Shown: positions 1 to 8,091, counted from the first letter of the stretch. The stretch is DNA of 11,758 bases from Chitinophagaceae bacterium (GCA_013205585.1 JABMML010000181.1:1-11758); one strand, 5' to 3'. Numbers and translations are program-made. Notes: a model not told the origin generated them from the letters alone.

Positions 1-389
1 ACAAAAATGGCTAAACTAAAATGATTAGCCGCATGCGAAGAGGTGAAACTAAAACTACTAGGACAAACAGGAATTAATAATTTTACTTGAGTTAGCATAG
101 CAGGGTCGGCGCAAGGTCTTAGTCGATGAATAAAGGGTTTGAAAAAAAAGCTGCTCAATTGATCGGACAGCCCTATTGTTATGGCCAGAACAAATAACCA
201 TTTCCAAGCCTTCCAGCCCCAGCGGTAGAATACATAACCTACTAGAACCAAGTAAAAGGGAAACCAATGCTCAGAAGTACGCATCCAAGGCATAAATACA
301 TCAAAGTAGGCATTGGTCCAATGACCATTGATAAGCTTAAATAAGGCTTGGTCTGCCTTCTCCAAAGATGGCCAAATGTCTATTATCAT
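1..389 (-). CDS. PAP2-family membrane phosphatase, N-terminal part (cut by window edge)
   Basis: Reading the minus strand from an ATG at 389 gives 129 codons without a stop, so the gene continues past base 1. The protein begins MIIDIWPSLEKADQALF, has hydrophobic segments around residues 43-56 and 64-76, and carries PAP2 phosphatase motif 1 (K-x6-RP) at residues 84-92. Near residues 115-123 is a form of motif 2, T-S-S-H-A-A-N, where the family usually has PSxH; the motif 3 region lies outside the window. The family removes phosphate from lipid phosphates such as phosphatidate or undecaprenyl pyrophosphate at the membrane; which substrate applies here cannot be told. The gene diverges from glmM with a 75-bp gap. 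A shorter open frame at 58-267 on the same strand is only a shadow of it. No in-frame start codon was seen upstream of 389, and no clear ribosome binding site. Confidence 0.85.
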   Translation of the reverse strand, partial: MIIDIWPSLEKADQALFKLINGHWTNAYFDVFMPWMRTSEHWFPFYLVLVGYVFYRWGWKAWKWLFVLAITIGLSDQLSSFFFKPFIHRLRPCADPAMLTQVKLLIPVCPSSFSFTSSHAANHFSLAIF

Positions 390-424
390 GCCATAAAGAT
401 ACAAGGAAGTGTAAAAATTTAAAG

Positions 425-432
425 TAAATTTG
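425..432 (+). promoter_or_regulatory. Candidate -7 promoter element for glmM
   Basis: TAAATTTG exactly matches the Bacteroidota -7 consensus TAnnTTTG. It lies 32 bases upstream of the glmM ATG, which leaves room for a short leader. No good -33 TTG/TTTG is visible at the usual distance, so the call rests on the -7 box and its position. Confidence 0.5.
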
Positions 433-464
433 CAGAACCAATTTTTAAAGTAAAAAGAGCAGCT

Positions 465-1847
465 ATGGCACTTATTAAAAGTATTTCAGGATTTAGGGGC
501 ACCATTGGAGGTAAACCCAATGATAACCTTACTCCTATCGATATTGTTAAGTTTGCCTCTGCCTATGGCAGCTGGCTTCTGCATAAAGCGCCTGGCAAGA
601 AAAAAGTAGTGGTGGGTAGAGACGGAAGAATAAGCGGGGAAATGCTAGAAGTATTGGTAGAACAGAGCCTTTTAGCCTTAGGTATAGATGTAATACATCT
701 TGGATTAAGCACTACGCCCACCGTTGAAATGGCAGTAGTTTTTGAAAAAGCAGATGGTGGTATTATTTTAACGGCCAGCCATAACCCTAAACAGTGGAAC
801 GCTTTAAAACTTTTAAATGAAAAAGGAGAGTTTGTAAGTGGGGAGGAAGGAAAAATAATTTTAACCTTAGCCGCCAATGAAGATTTTAATTATGCAAGCA
901 TAGATGATTTAGGAAAAATAATTCCGAATAAGGATAGTCTTGAAAAACATATTCGAGCCATTCTTAATTACCCATTAGTGGATGTGAATGCTATAAAAGC
1001 CGCTAATTTTTCAGTGGTAGTGGATGCCATTAATAGTTCAGGTGCTTTTACAGCACCTGCCTTACTAAAAGCCATTGGTGTAAATAATATTACCCTATTA
1101 AATGGCGATATGCATGGCAACTTTGCGCATAACCCAGAACCATTAAAAGAAAACCTTACTGAACTTTGCGATACAGTGCTTTCTAAAAAAGCAAGTTTAG
1201 GTATTGCTGTAGACCCCGATGTAGACCGCCTATGTTTTGTGAGCGAAAATGGTGAATTATTTGGAGAAGAATATACACTGGTAGCTGTAGCCGATTATAT
1301 TTTACAAAATAAAAAAGGAGCTACCGTAAGTAATTTATCTTCTACCCGTGCTTTAAGAGATGTCACTGAAAAATATGGCTGCACTTATTTCGCAAGCGCT
1401 GTAGGTGAAGTGAATGTGGTGAATAAAATGAAAAATGAAAAAGCGGTTATAGGAGGTGAAGGTAACGGTGGTATTATTGTACCTGATTTACACTATGGAA
1501 GAGACGCCCTAATTGGTATTGCTTTATTTTTAACGCATTTAGCAAAAAGTAAAATGAGCGCTTCTGTTTTAAGAGCCAGCTACCCTGCTTATTTTATGAG
1601 TAAGAAAAAAATGGACCTAGACGCCTCTACATCACTTAGTAAAATATTTGATGTACTTGCTACAAAATTCGCTGGCTTCCCTATTAATAAAGAAGATGGC
1701 TTTAAAATTGATTTTGAAAATGAATGGGTACATCTAAGGTCAAGTAATACAGAGCCTATTATTCGTATTTATACAGAAGCGCCCTCACAGGCCGCTGCTG
1801 ATAAATTAGCGGACGAGATTATTTCAATTATAGGAACAATTAACTAA
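465..1847 (+). CDS. glmM: Phosphoglucosamine mutase (alpha-D-phosphohexomutase family)
   Basis: This 460-residue protein has all four landmarks of the alpha-D-phosphohexomutase superfamily. They are the phosphoserine loop TASHNP at 103-108 (catalytic Ser105), the metal loop DPDVDR at 250-255 (Asp250, Asp252, Asp254), the sugar-binding loop GEGNGG at 331-336, and the phosphate-binding loop RSSNTEP at 425-431. The N-terminus, ISGFRGTIGG at 7-16, is typical of Bacteroidota GlmM. GlmM converts glucosamine-6-phosphate to glucosamine-1-phosphate in the cytoplasm, the step before GlmU makes UDP-GlcNAc for peptidoglycan and LPS. The sugar loop is GEGNGG rather than the GEQSG form of E. coli-type GlmM; the archaeal-type GlmM group shares it, and phosphomannomutase activity is a less likely alternative. 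Length fits the family. The cysteine desulfurase follows after 47 bases on the same strand and could be cotranscribed. Confidence 0.9.
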   Translation: MALIKSISGFRGTIGGKPNDNLTPIDIVKFASAYGSWLLHKAPGKKKVVVGRDGRISGEMLEVLVEQSLLALGIDVIHLGLSTTPTVEMAVVFEKADGGIILTASHNPKQWNALKLLNEKGEFVSGEEGKIILTLAANEDFNYASIDDLGKIIPNKDSLEKHIRAILNYPLVDVNAIKAANFSVVVDAINSSGAFTAPALLKAIGVNNITLLNGDMHGNFAHNPEPLKENLTELCDTVLSKKASLGIAVDPDVDRLCFVSENGELFGEEYTLVAVADYILQNKKGATVSNLSSTRALRDVTEKYGCTYFASAVGEVNVVNKMKNEKAVIGGEGNGGIIVPDLHYGRDALIGIALFLTHLAKSKMSASVLRASYPAYFMSKKKMDLDASTSLSKIFDVLATKFAGFPINKEDGFKIDFENEWVHLRSSNTEPIIRIYTEAPSQAAADKLADEIISIIGTIN

Positions 1848-1860
1848 CTTAGAAAAAACT

Positions 1861-1876
1861 TATAATTTAAATTATA
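1861..1876. repeat. 16-bp perfect AT palindrome between glmM and the desulfurase gene
   Basis: TATAATTTAAATTATA reads identically on both strands and fills much of the 47-base gap. It could be an operator for the downstream gene, a weak RNA hairpin, or chance in AT-rich DNA. It has no T-run behind it, so it is not a convincing terminator, and no TAnnTTTG box is present in this gap. Confidence 0.35.
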
Positions 1877-1894
1877 GACTAGATATATATACCC

Positions 1895-3022
1895 ATGGAA
1901 AGAATTTATCTTGATAACGCGGCGACCACTTCACTAGACCCCTTGGTCTTAGAAGCCATGATGCCTTATATGACCGAGAAATTTGGCAACCCTTCTGCTA
2001 TATATAGTTATGGGCGTGAAACAAGAATGGCCATTGAACAAGCCAGAAAGCAGGTGGCTAAAATTTTAGGTGCCCGTCCTGCTGAAATATTTTTTACAAG
2101 TGGGGGTACTGAAAGCAGTAATACTGTTTTACATGCTGCAATGGAAAATCTAGCATGCAAGCATATTGTGAGCTCTTCTATCGAACACCATGCTACCCTT
2201 CATACAGTAAGCCATTTGGCTAAAAAATATAATGCAAAACTTAGTTTGGTGAATATTCTTCCCAATGGTCATATAGATACTGCTCATCTTGAACAAATTC
2301 TTGCAGCAAGTAATGAAAAAACCATTGTGAGCATTATGCATGCTAATAATGAAATTGGCAATATGATTGACCTTATGGAAGTAGGTGGTATTTGTAAAAA
2401 GTATAATGCTTATTTCCATAGCGATACCGTTCAAACCGTAGGCCATTTCCCTTTTGACTTAGCCAATACCCCCGTAGATTTTATCACAGGAGCAGGACAT
2501 AAATTTCACGGACCAAAAGGCGTAGGTATATTATACATTAGTGAAAATATAAAGATTAACCCTTTATTACATGGCGGGGCACAAGAAAGAAATATGCGAG
2601 CGGGTACCGAAAATTTATATGGCATTGTTGGTTTAGCGAAAGCATTAGAAATGGCTACTGAAAATTTTGAAAAAGACAGTGCTACTATTGCTGATCTAAA
2701 AAGGTACATGCACGATGAGCTTGTTAACAAAGTACCTGGGGTGAGTTTTAATGGCGATCCTTTTGGAAAAAGTCTTTACACTACCCTTAGCGTTAATTTT
2801 CCTAAGTCGGAAAGAACGGAAATGATTTTATTTAACTTAGATATTCAACATATTTGTGCTAGTGGCGGCAGCGCCTGTTCTAGTGGTGCACAAACAGGGT
2901 CACATGTAATGAATGTTCTTCACAAAGGAATTAATGATGTTACCGTTCGCTTCTCTTTCTCTAAACACAATACAAAAGCAGAGATTGACAAAGTAGTAGC
3001 TACCTTATTAACTATTTTGTAA
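1895..3022 (+). CDS. Cysteine desulfurase, NifS/IscS-like (PLP enzyme)
   Basis: The 375-residue product is a class V aminotransferase-fold enzyme that takes sulfur from cysteine and passes it on as a persulfide for Fe-S clusters or thiolated tRNA. Visible motifs are the N-terminal YLDNAATT at 5-12, SGGTESSNT at 69-77, the His-containing SSIEHHA at 94-100, HSDTVQTVGH at 175-184, and the PLP-lysine loop GAGHKFHGPKGVG at 199-211 (Lys203). The loop GGSACSSG at 324-331 carries the reactive Cys328. It is shorter at the C-terminus than E. coli IscS (404 residues). No iscU, iscR, iscA or suf genes are adjacent, so its sulfur acceptor cannot be inferred; Bacteroidota usually build Fe-S clusters with SufS, which makes a tRNA-thiolation or accessory role plausible. 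ATG at 1895 starts directly before the conserved N-terminus. Confidence 0.9.
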   Translation: MERIYLDNAATTSLDPLVLEAMMPYMTEKFGNPSAIYSYGRETRMAIEQARKQVAKILGARPAEIFFTSGGTESSNTVLHAAMENLACKHIVSSSIEHHATLHTVSHLAKKYNAKLSLVNILPNGHIDTAHLEQILAASNEKTIVSIMHANNEIGNMIDLMEVGGICKKYNAYFHSDTVQTVGHFPFDLANTPVDFITGAGHKFHGPKGVGILYISENIKINPLLHGGAQERNMRAGTENLYGIVGLAKALEMATENFEKDSATIADLKRYMHDELVNKVPGVSFNGDPFGKSLYTTLSVNFPKSERTEMILFNLDIQHICASGGSACSSGAQTGSHVMNVLHKGINDVTVRFSFSKHNTKAEIDKVVATLLTIL

Positions 3023-3043
3023 GTAGCTTACCCCTACTTTTTT
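3021..3043 (+). terminator. Small intrinsic terminator after the desulfurase gene
   Basis: AAGTAG (3021-3026) can pair with CTACTT (3034-3039) around a 7-base loop, and T's continue to 3043. The hairpin begins inside the desulfurase stop codon and covers the stop codon of the convergent DUF2723 gene. The reverse strand lacks a T-run, so it should act on plus-strand transcripts only. The stem is short (6 bp), so its strength is uncertain. Confidence 0.5.
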
Positions 3044-6000
3044 ACCGCAAAGTCTTGATTCATTTTATCAATAGCTGCAATAAGTTGATAAGTAGTTAAG
3101 GCGTCTTGCACAAATACTATTTGCTTATTGCTTAAACTATTAGGCTTGTTTTGATAAGCATTCTCAAGGTTTTGCATATACTGGTCTTCAGACATGGGAT
3201 CGCCCAATGATTTATAATAAGCAATTTCTTGATTTAAGTCCTTCAATACTGAAGTAGATATTTTTTTGGCAACATTCATTTCACCAGCAGCATAACATGA
3301 TTGTAATAAAATATAAGAGAAATAGTTATGTTGATTACCTCTATTAGAAGTCATACCATAAGGGAAGCTCTTCTCATTGGTCTCACTGTCTAATTTTCTA
3401 ATAATTTGTCTAGCACTGTCTAATTTACCTTCACTCACTAAAGCTTGGGCTATTTGTGCTACAGTTAAACGAATAGAATTTAAATGTCTGCGATTTTCTT
3501 CATCATAATATACATTCGGATTTTTAGCGTTTCCAAAGGTAAATTTAGTCATGATGTTTTTATAAGAAACATCGGCATCAATGCTTTGACCAATGGCAGG
3601 CACCAGTTGATAAGACATACCTGTTTGACGCACATATTTATCTAATCCCAATTCTTTTAATTCTTGCGTAGAAGTAAAGCAAATAGGTCTTTTAAATTGT
3701 GAAGTAGCAATAATGGCATAAATAGCCATTTCGTTTTTAAGCAAGTATTGTCTATTGGGATTAAAGTCAATCAATAACTCATCTACTAATATATCTGTAG
3801 GTTTTGCAATACCTGATGCTAAGGCATTGGCTTTATTTACCGGTACTTTAAATTTATGTGTAGGGAAAATATTCACAGGCCCTTCTTGTGTTGATGCTTG
3901 GTATTTCCCTAAAGGATCTGCAATTACATTTCTAAATACAGAATCTAAATCATGGTAAGTAGCCTCGCCAAAACCTGGTACTGCATTGTAATAAGCTACA
4001 TTTAACTTACTACCAGATACTTGCTCTTCGGTGAAAATGACATCAAATTTTTCACTTTTATTCACTTTATACCTTAGCTCTTTCATATACCAATCAGAGC
4101 CTAATAAACTATTCACCACCACACGCACATCAGGTCTGATACCTTCTACCTCTTGTGCATACCATAAAGGGTAAGTGTCGTTGTCACCGAAAGAAAATAA
4201 AATAGCATTAGGAGGACAGCTTTCTAAATAATTACGTGCTAAATCGCGTGGTAATGTTTTTTGACTTCTATCATGGTCATCCCATTCTTGTTGCGCCATT
4301 AATGCCGGTACCGCTAAAAACGAAATAACGGTGGCCGCAATAGCCGCTATTTTTTTATTTAAGAATTTCTCTAACCAAATAGCAATTTGCAAAACGCCCA
4401 ATCCAATCCAAATAGCAAAGGCATAGAAAGAACCTACATAAGCATAATCACGCTCACGGGGTTGTAAACTTTGTTGGTTCAAATAAATAACAATGGCAAT
4501 TCCTGTAAAAAAGAAAAGTAGCCCAGTGACTATAAAATCTTTTTTATTTTTTTGGTATTGAAAAATAAATCCAAGTATACCTAAAAGAAAAGGCAACATA
4601 AATAAAGTATTATGTGCTTTATTATTATTCTTGATGGAATCAGGTAATTTAGATTGGTCGCCAAAAATGTAATTATCAACAAAAGAAATGCCTGTACTAA
4701 AATTACCATCTCTTACATTTCCAAAACCTTGTAAATCGTTTTGTTTACCCGCAAAATTCCATAAGAAATAACGCAGATACATAAACCCAAATTGGTAATT
4801 CGTGAAGTACTTAATATTATCTCTTAATGTAGGAGGCGTTCCGTCTTCCACGCCTGCAAAGGCTTTAAAGCTATCCATCTGACCTCTGTCATTGTCAGAG
4901 TCCCACATTCTTGGAAATAAATGTGCTGAAGGTGCAGAAGACCAATCTCTTTTAAAGTTTTTACCAGCAATCTCATAAGTAGTTTTTGCTTTCACATATT
5001 GATCTCCATTTTCTACATTCTCTACTTTATCTACATAGTCTGGTCCGAATAAAACAGGCCAATCGCCATACTGCTCTCTTCCTAAATAACCCATTAAGGT
5101 AACAGGATTATCTACATTGTACATATCTACAGAAGGATCTGCATTGGAACGCACCATGGTGGTTAAATAACTTGTATAGCCTAATAAGAAAAAGGTAGTG
5201 CACCAAATACCTAATTTTAAAAAGTAATACCCTTTTTTATTGGCATATCGAATACCTAGGGCTAAAATAACGGCTACTAAAACGAAGAAGAATATAAAAC
5301 CAGTAAAAAAAGGTAGGCCCATTGAATTCACAAAATTAACATCAAAGGCACCTGCCCACTTAATGGTATATTGAATTAAAAATACTTGAACAAAACCTGT
5401 TATAATAACGCCAATTACAAAGGCCACTAAACCCCCCATTAAGCTGGGTTTGTATTGTCTGAAATAATACACCATTACAATGGCAGGAATAGTTAATAAG
5501 TTTAGTAAATGCACCCCAATAGATACACCCATGATATAGAAAATAAAGATGATCCATTTGTCAGCACCAGGTTGATCGGCTTTATGTTCCCATTTTAATA
5601 TGGCCCAAAAAACCAAGGCTGTAAAAAATGAACTAAGTGCATATACTTCCCCTTCTACAGCACTATACCAAGCGGTATCACTAAAAGTATATCCCAAGGC
5701 ACCTACTATACCAGCGCCCATTATTAATATAATTTGTTGAGTCGTTAATGCTACCTCTTTGCCAGTCTCCACCATTCTTTTGGCAAAATGCGTAATGGTC
5801 CAAAATAAAAATAAAACGGTAAAACCACTTGCCAGCGCACTCATGGTATTGACTGCCTTTGCGGCTGTTAAAGGATTGTCTCCGAAAAGGATAATAAATA
5901 CACGGCCTAATAACACAAACATAGGCGCTCCTGGAGGATGTGGAATTTGTAATTTATAGGCACTGCTAATAAACTCACCAGCGTCCCAAAAACTACCTGT

Positions 6001-6084
6001 TGCCTCAATTGTCATAACATAAACCGTACATGCAATTAAAGTGACAATCCAACCCGTCCAATTATTAATTTTCTTAAAGTCCAT
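3034..6084 (-). CDS. DUF2723 (TMEM260-like) multi-pass membrane protein, probable GT-C glycosyltransferase
   Basis: The 1016-residue protein opens with a membrane segment (about 10-28) followed by the DUF2723 signature WDAGEFISSAYKL at 33-45 and HPPGAP at 49-54. About a dozen membrane helices follow, roughly nine within residues 10-310 and four within 492-598, with a large extramembrane loop between (about 310-490). After that comes a soluble, probably periplasmic C-terminal half (about 600-1016) that includes SFGDNDTYPLWYAQ at 631-644. The acidic pair Asp34/Glu37 in the first loop is where GT-C enzymes keep a catalytic acid. Human TMEM260, which shares this domain, is a protein O-mannosyltransferase; a glycosyltransferase role here is inferred from that. 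Donor and acceptor are unknown. It is monocistronic, facing the desulfurase gene tail to tail with an 11-bp gap and diverging from mtaB. The ATG at 6084 leaves only five residues before the first conserved region. Confidence 0.85.
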   Translation of the reverse strand: MDFKKINNWTGWIVTLIACTVYVMTIEATGSFWDAGEFISSAYKLQIPHPPGAPMFVLLGRVFIILFGDNPLTAAKAVNTMSALASGFTVLFLFWTITHFAKRMVETGKEVALTTQQIILIMGAGIVGALGYTFSDTAWYSAVEGEVYALSSFFTALVFWAILKWEHKADQPGADKWIIFIFYIMGVSIGVHLLNLLTIPAIVMVYYFRQYKPSLMGGLVAFVIGVIITGFVQVFLIQYTIKWAGAFDVNFVNSMGLPFFTGFIFFFVLVAVILALGIRYANKKGYYFLKLGIWCTTFFLLGYTSYLTTMVRSNADPSVDMYNVDNPVTLMGYLGREQYGDWPVLFGPDYVDKVENVENGDQYVKAKTTYEIAGKNFKRDWSSAPSAHLFPRMWDSDNDRGQMDSFKAFAGVEDGTPPTLRDNIKYFTNYQFGFMYLRYFLWNFAGKQNDLQGFGNVRDGNFSTGISFVDNYIFGDQSKLPDSIKNNNKAHNTLFMLPFLLGILGFIFQYQKNKKDFIVTGLLFFFTGIAIVIYLNQQSLQPRERDYAYVGSFYAFAIWIGLGVLQIAIWLEKFLNKKIAAIAATVISFLAVPALMAQQEWDDHDRSQKTLPRDLARNYLESCPPNAILFSFGDNDTYPLWYAQEVEGIRPDVRVVVNSLLGSDWYMKELRYKVNKSEKFDVIFTEEQVSGSKLNVAYYNAVPGFGEATYHDLDSVFRNVIADPLGKYQASTQEGPVNIFPTHKFKVPVNKANALASGIAKPTDILVDELLIDFNPNRQYLLKNEMAIYAIIATSQFKRPICFTSTQELKELGLDKYVRQTGMSYQLVPAIGQSIDADVSYKNIMTKFTFGNAKNPNVYYDEENRRHLNSIRLTVAQIAQALVSEGKLDSARQIIRKLDSETNEKSFPYGMTSNRGNQHNYFSYILLQSCYAAGEMNVAKKISTSVLKDLNQEIAYYKSLGDPMSEDQYMQNLENAYQNKPNSLSNKQIVFVQDALTTYQLIAAIDKMNQDFAVKK

Positions 6085-6104
6085 TTTTAGTGTTTTATTA
6101 GTTG

Positions 6105-6112
6105 CAAACTTA
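6105..6112 (-). promoter_or_regulatory. Candidate -7 promoter element for the DUF2723 gene
   Basis: Read on the minus strand this is TAAGTTTG, an exact TAnnTTTG match, 20 bases upstream of the DUF2723 ATG. The predicted leader is about 14 bases. No -33 element is found at the usual spacing; a TTTG does occur, but only 12 bases further upstream. Confidence 0.5.
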
Positions 6113-6200
6113 ATTGAAACTAGCCAAAATGGGAAATTAATAGGCCCATAATAGGCGCTTTAAGCATATTTTAAGATTTCCCCATTCCCCCTAGGTTTTT

Positions 6201-6208
6201 TATCTTTG
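6201..6208 (+). promoter_or_regulatory. Candidate -7 promoter element for mtaB, almost on the start codon
   Basis: TATCTTTG is an exact TAnnTTTG match and ends only 7 bases before the mtaB ATG at 6216. A transcript starting at the usual distance would have an untranslated leader of only a few bases or none. No -33 box is evident. Confidence 0.5.
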
Positions 6209-6215
6209 AGCCCTC

Positions 6216-7511
6216 ATGAATACAAATCGATCGGTCGCTTTTCATACTTTAGGCTGTAAACTCAATTTTTCAGAGACTTCCACCCTTTCTAGACAATTAG
6301 AGAAGGAAGGCTTCGAAAAAAAGGCCTTTACGCAGAAGGCCGATATATATGTGATCAATACTTGTTCTGTTACAGAAAATGCAGATAAGGAATGTCGTCA
6401 GTTGGTGAGAAGAATTCAAAGACTGGCCCCAGAAAGCTTTGTGGTTATTACTGGATGTTATGCGCAATTAAAACCCAAGGAAATTGCTGAAATTCCCGGC
6501 GTGGATTTAGTATTAGGCGCTTCAGAAAAATTTAACCTTGTTCCTCATTTAGCCAATTTAACCAAGGGCGATGCCACTAAAATTTGTAGTTGCGATATTG
6601 AAACCGTTACCGATTTTAAAAGTTCTTATTCAGTGAATGATAGAACCCGCACATTTTTAAAAGTACAAGATGGCTGTGATTACAGTTGTACTTTTTGCAC
6701 CATACCTATGGCGCGTGGTAAAAGTAGAAGTGACCGTATTGAAAATGTAGTAGCAGATGCACAGTCCTTAGCCAGCAAGGGTGTAAAAGAAATTGTATTA
6801 ACAGGTATTAATTTAGGAGACTTTGGTAAAAGTGAGGAAGGCGGGAAAAAACATACAGAAAACTTTTTTGACTTACTGAAGGCCCTTGAAAAGGAAACCA
6901 ACATGCCTAGGTACCGTATCTCTTCTATTGAGCCGAACTTACTCACCAATGAAATTATTGAGTTTGTTGCAGGTAGTAAACGCATCATGCCTCATTTTCA
7001 TATTCCATTACAAAGCGGATCCGATGCAGTTTTAAAATTAATGCAAAGAAGATATACCCGCGATTTATACCAAGAAAGAGTGGACCTTATTAAAAAAATT
7101 ATGCCGCATGCTTGTATTGGAGTAGATGTGATTGTGGGCTCTCCTGGAGAAACAGAAGACTATTTTAAAGAAAGCCTTGAATTTATACATGCATTAGACA
7201 TTGCTTATTTACATGTATTTACTTATTCTGAAAGAGCGGCTACAAAGGCCTTAACCATTAAGCCCATTGTACCAATGCAGCAGCGTCATGAAAGAAATAA
7301 AATACTTAGAAATTTATCCTACCAAAAATTACAATACTTTACCGAAAGCCAAAGAGGTGCTACTAGAAAGGTTTTATTTGAGTCGCCTAAAGTAAATAAA
7401 GAAAATGAGGGAATGTTAATGTTAGAAGGCTTTACCGATAACTATATAAAAGTAGAAACACCGCATCGCGCCGAGTGGAGTAACCAAATTATTGATTGGA
7501 AATTAGTGTAA
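6216..7511 (+). CDS. mtaB: tRNA t6A37 methylthiotransferase MtaB (radical SAM)
   Basis: The 431-residue enzyme converts t6A at position 37 of ANN-decoding tRNAs to ms2t6A, using S-adenosylmethionine and two [4Fe-4S] clusters. The N-terminal methylthiotransferase domain has the cluster cysteines Cys14 (HTLGCKLNFSE), Cys50 (NTCSVTENADK) and Cys81 (ITGCYAQLKP). The radical SAM motif CxxxCxxC is Cys154, Cys158 and Cys161 in QDGCDYSCTFCTIPMARG. Further family motifs are LTGINLGDFG, HIPLQSGS and GVDVIVGSPGETE, and the last 60 residues look like a TRAM RNA-binding domain. HTLGCKLN is diagnostic of the MtaB branch, as against MiaB or RimO. The conserved sequence begins at residue 7, so the ATG at 6216 is the only sensible start. 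It diverges from the DUF2723 gene and converges on the UpxY-like gene, so it is probably transcribed alone. Confidence 0.93.
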   Translation: MNTNRSVAFHTLGCKLNFSETSTLSRQLEKEGFEKKAFTQKADIYVINTCSVTENADKECRQLVRRIQRLAPESFVVITGCYAQLKPKEIAEIPGVDLVLGASEKFNLVPHLANLTKGDATKICSCDIETVTDFKSSYSVNDRTRTFLKVQDGCDYSCTFCTIPMARGKSRSDRIENVVADAQSLASKGVKEIVLTGINLGDFGKSEEGGKKHTENFFDLLKALEKETNMPRYRISSIEPNLLTNEIIEFVAGSKRIMPHFHIPLQSGSDAVLKLMQRRYTRDLYQERVDLIKKIMPHACIGVDVIVGSPGETEDYFKESLEFIHALDIAYLHVFTYSERAATKALTIKPIVPMQQRHERNKILRNLSYQKLQYFTESQRGATRKVLFESPKVNKENEGMLMLEGFTDNYIKVETPHRAEWSNQIIDWKLV

Positions 7512-7519
7512 AGAGATTT

Positions 7520-7552
7520 CTATAGTAAATAATTAGAGCGTAATTAATATAG
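7520..7552. terminator. Weak AT-rich hairpin between convergent mtaB and UpxY-like genes
   Basis: CTATA (7520-7524) pairs with TATAG (7548-7552), and inside it TAATTA (7530-7535) pairs with TAATTA (7541-7546) around the loop GAGCG. It sits centrally in the 61-bp gap between two converging stop codons, the place for a shared terminator, but it is AT-only with no clear T-run. Confidence 0.25.
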
Positions 7553-7572
7553 TTAAATTAGTATTAAGAAAT

Positions 7573-8091
7573 TTATTGTAGAGACACTTCAGAAGCTTTA
7601 AACTCTACAATCATCATCATATTTATACTTTCTAATTTCACGTAAACCGTTTTTTTACTTGTTTTCACGACCTCACCTCTTTGTCCCATAAACAAGCCCT
7701 GATTAATAGCCACTTTAGTTTGCGCTGGAATGGAAGCCATATCCACCACTTCTATACGCGCATCCGATTGTCCTAAGTATTTACGAATAGCCTCAATTTC
7801 AACATCCCTTATTATAGCAGGCTTTCTTAAAAAATATAAAAAATTAACTACTCCTATAGTCGATAAAATTTTACCGTGGTCTTCTTTGCTGGCTTTGATA
7901 AAAACATAAGATCTAAACAAAGGCTCTTCAATAATTTTTTTACGATCAGACCATTGCCTTTCTCTTTTTTGAACAGGGCACCAGCTTTCAAAACCATTTT
8001 TGGTTAATAAGCCGTCTACCTTCTTCTCCCATTTAGACTTTGTATATATTACATGCCATGTTTTTATATTGGCTGCAGTTTCTACTTTCAT
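7573..8091 (-). CDS. UpxY-like NusG-family transcription antiterminator
   Basis: This 172-residue protein is a specialised NusG paralogue. The NGN domain spans about residues 11-108: TWHVIYTKSKWEKKV at the start, then WCPV and PLFRSYVFI (57-65), the counterpart of the NusG/RfaH PLFPGYVF segment. A KOW-type domain follows at about 128-167, with GLFMGQRGEVV at 132-142. UpxY and RfaH-type proteins bind elongating RNA polymerase early in long operons, often for capsule or exopolysaccharide, and suppress termination. Housekeeping NusG is unlikely: it normally sits beside secE and ribosomal protein genes, and the sequence resembles the UpxY branch. The gene starts six bases after the protease stop codon, so it is the second gene of an operon, and no polysaccharide gene follows. 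The purine-rich GGATAGAGG just upstream of its ATG could act as a ribosome binding site. Confidence 0.85.
   Translation of the reverse strand: MKVETAANIKTWHVIYTKSKWEKKVDGLLTKNGFESWCPVQKRERQWSDRKKIIEEPLFRSYVFIKASKEDHGKILSTIGVVNFLYFLRKPAIIRDVEIEAIRKYLGQSDARIEVVDMASIPAQTKVAINQGLFMGQRGEVVKTSKKTVYVKLESINMMMIVEFKASEVSLQ

Noticed and set aside
58..267. Minus-strand 69-codon open frame at the left edge
   Set aside because: It is out of frame with the PAP2 gene that covers the same bases and shows clear family motifs.
563..877. Minus-strand open frame of 104 codons inside glmM
   Set aside because: It lies entirely inside a well-supported conserved gene on the other strand and has no recognisable domain. 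The same applies to antisense frames inside the desulfurase, DUF2723, mtaB, protease, DUF445-like and TonB-receptor genes.
465..6084. A dedicated glycan-synthesis cluster formed by PAP2, GlmM and DUF2723
   Set aside because: The genes lie on different strands in separate transcription units, with a desulfurase gene between, so there is no sign of a common system beyond a general envelope theme.
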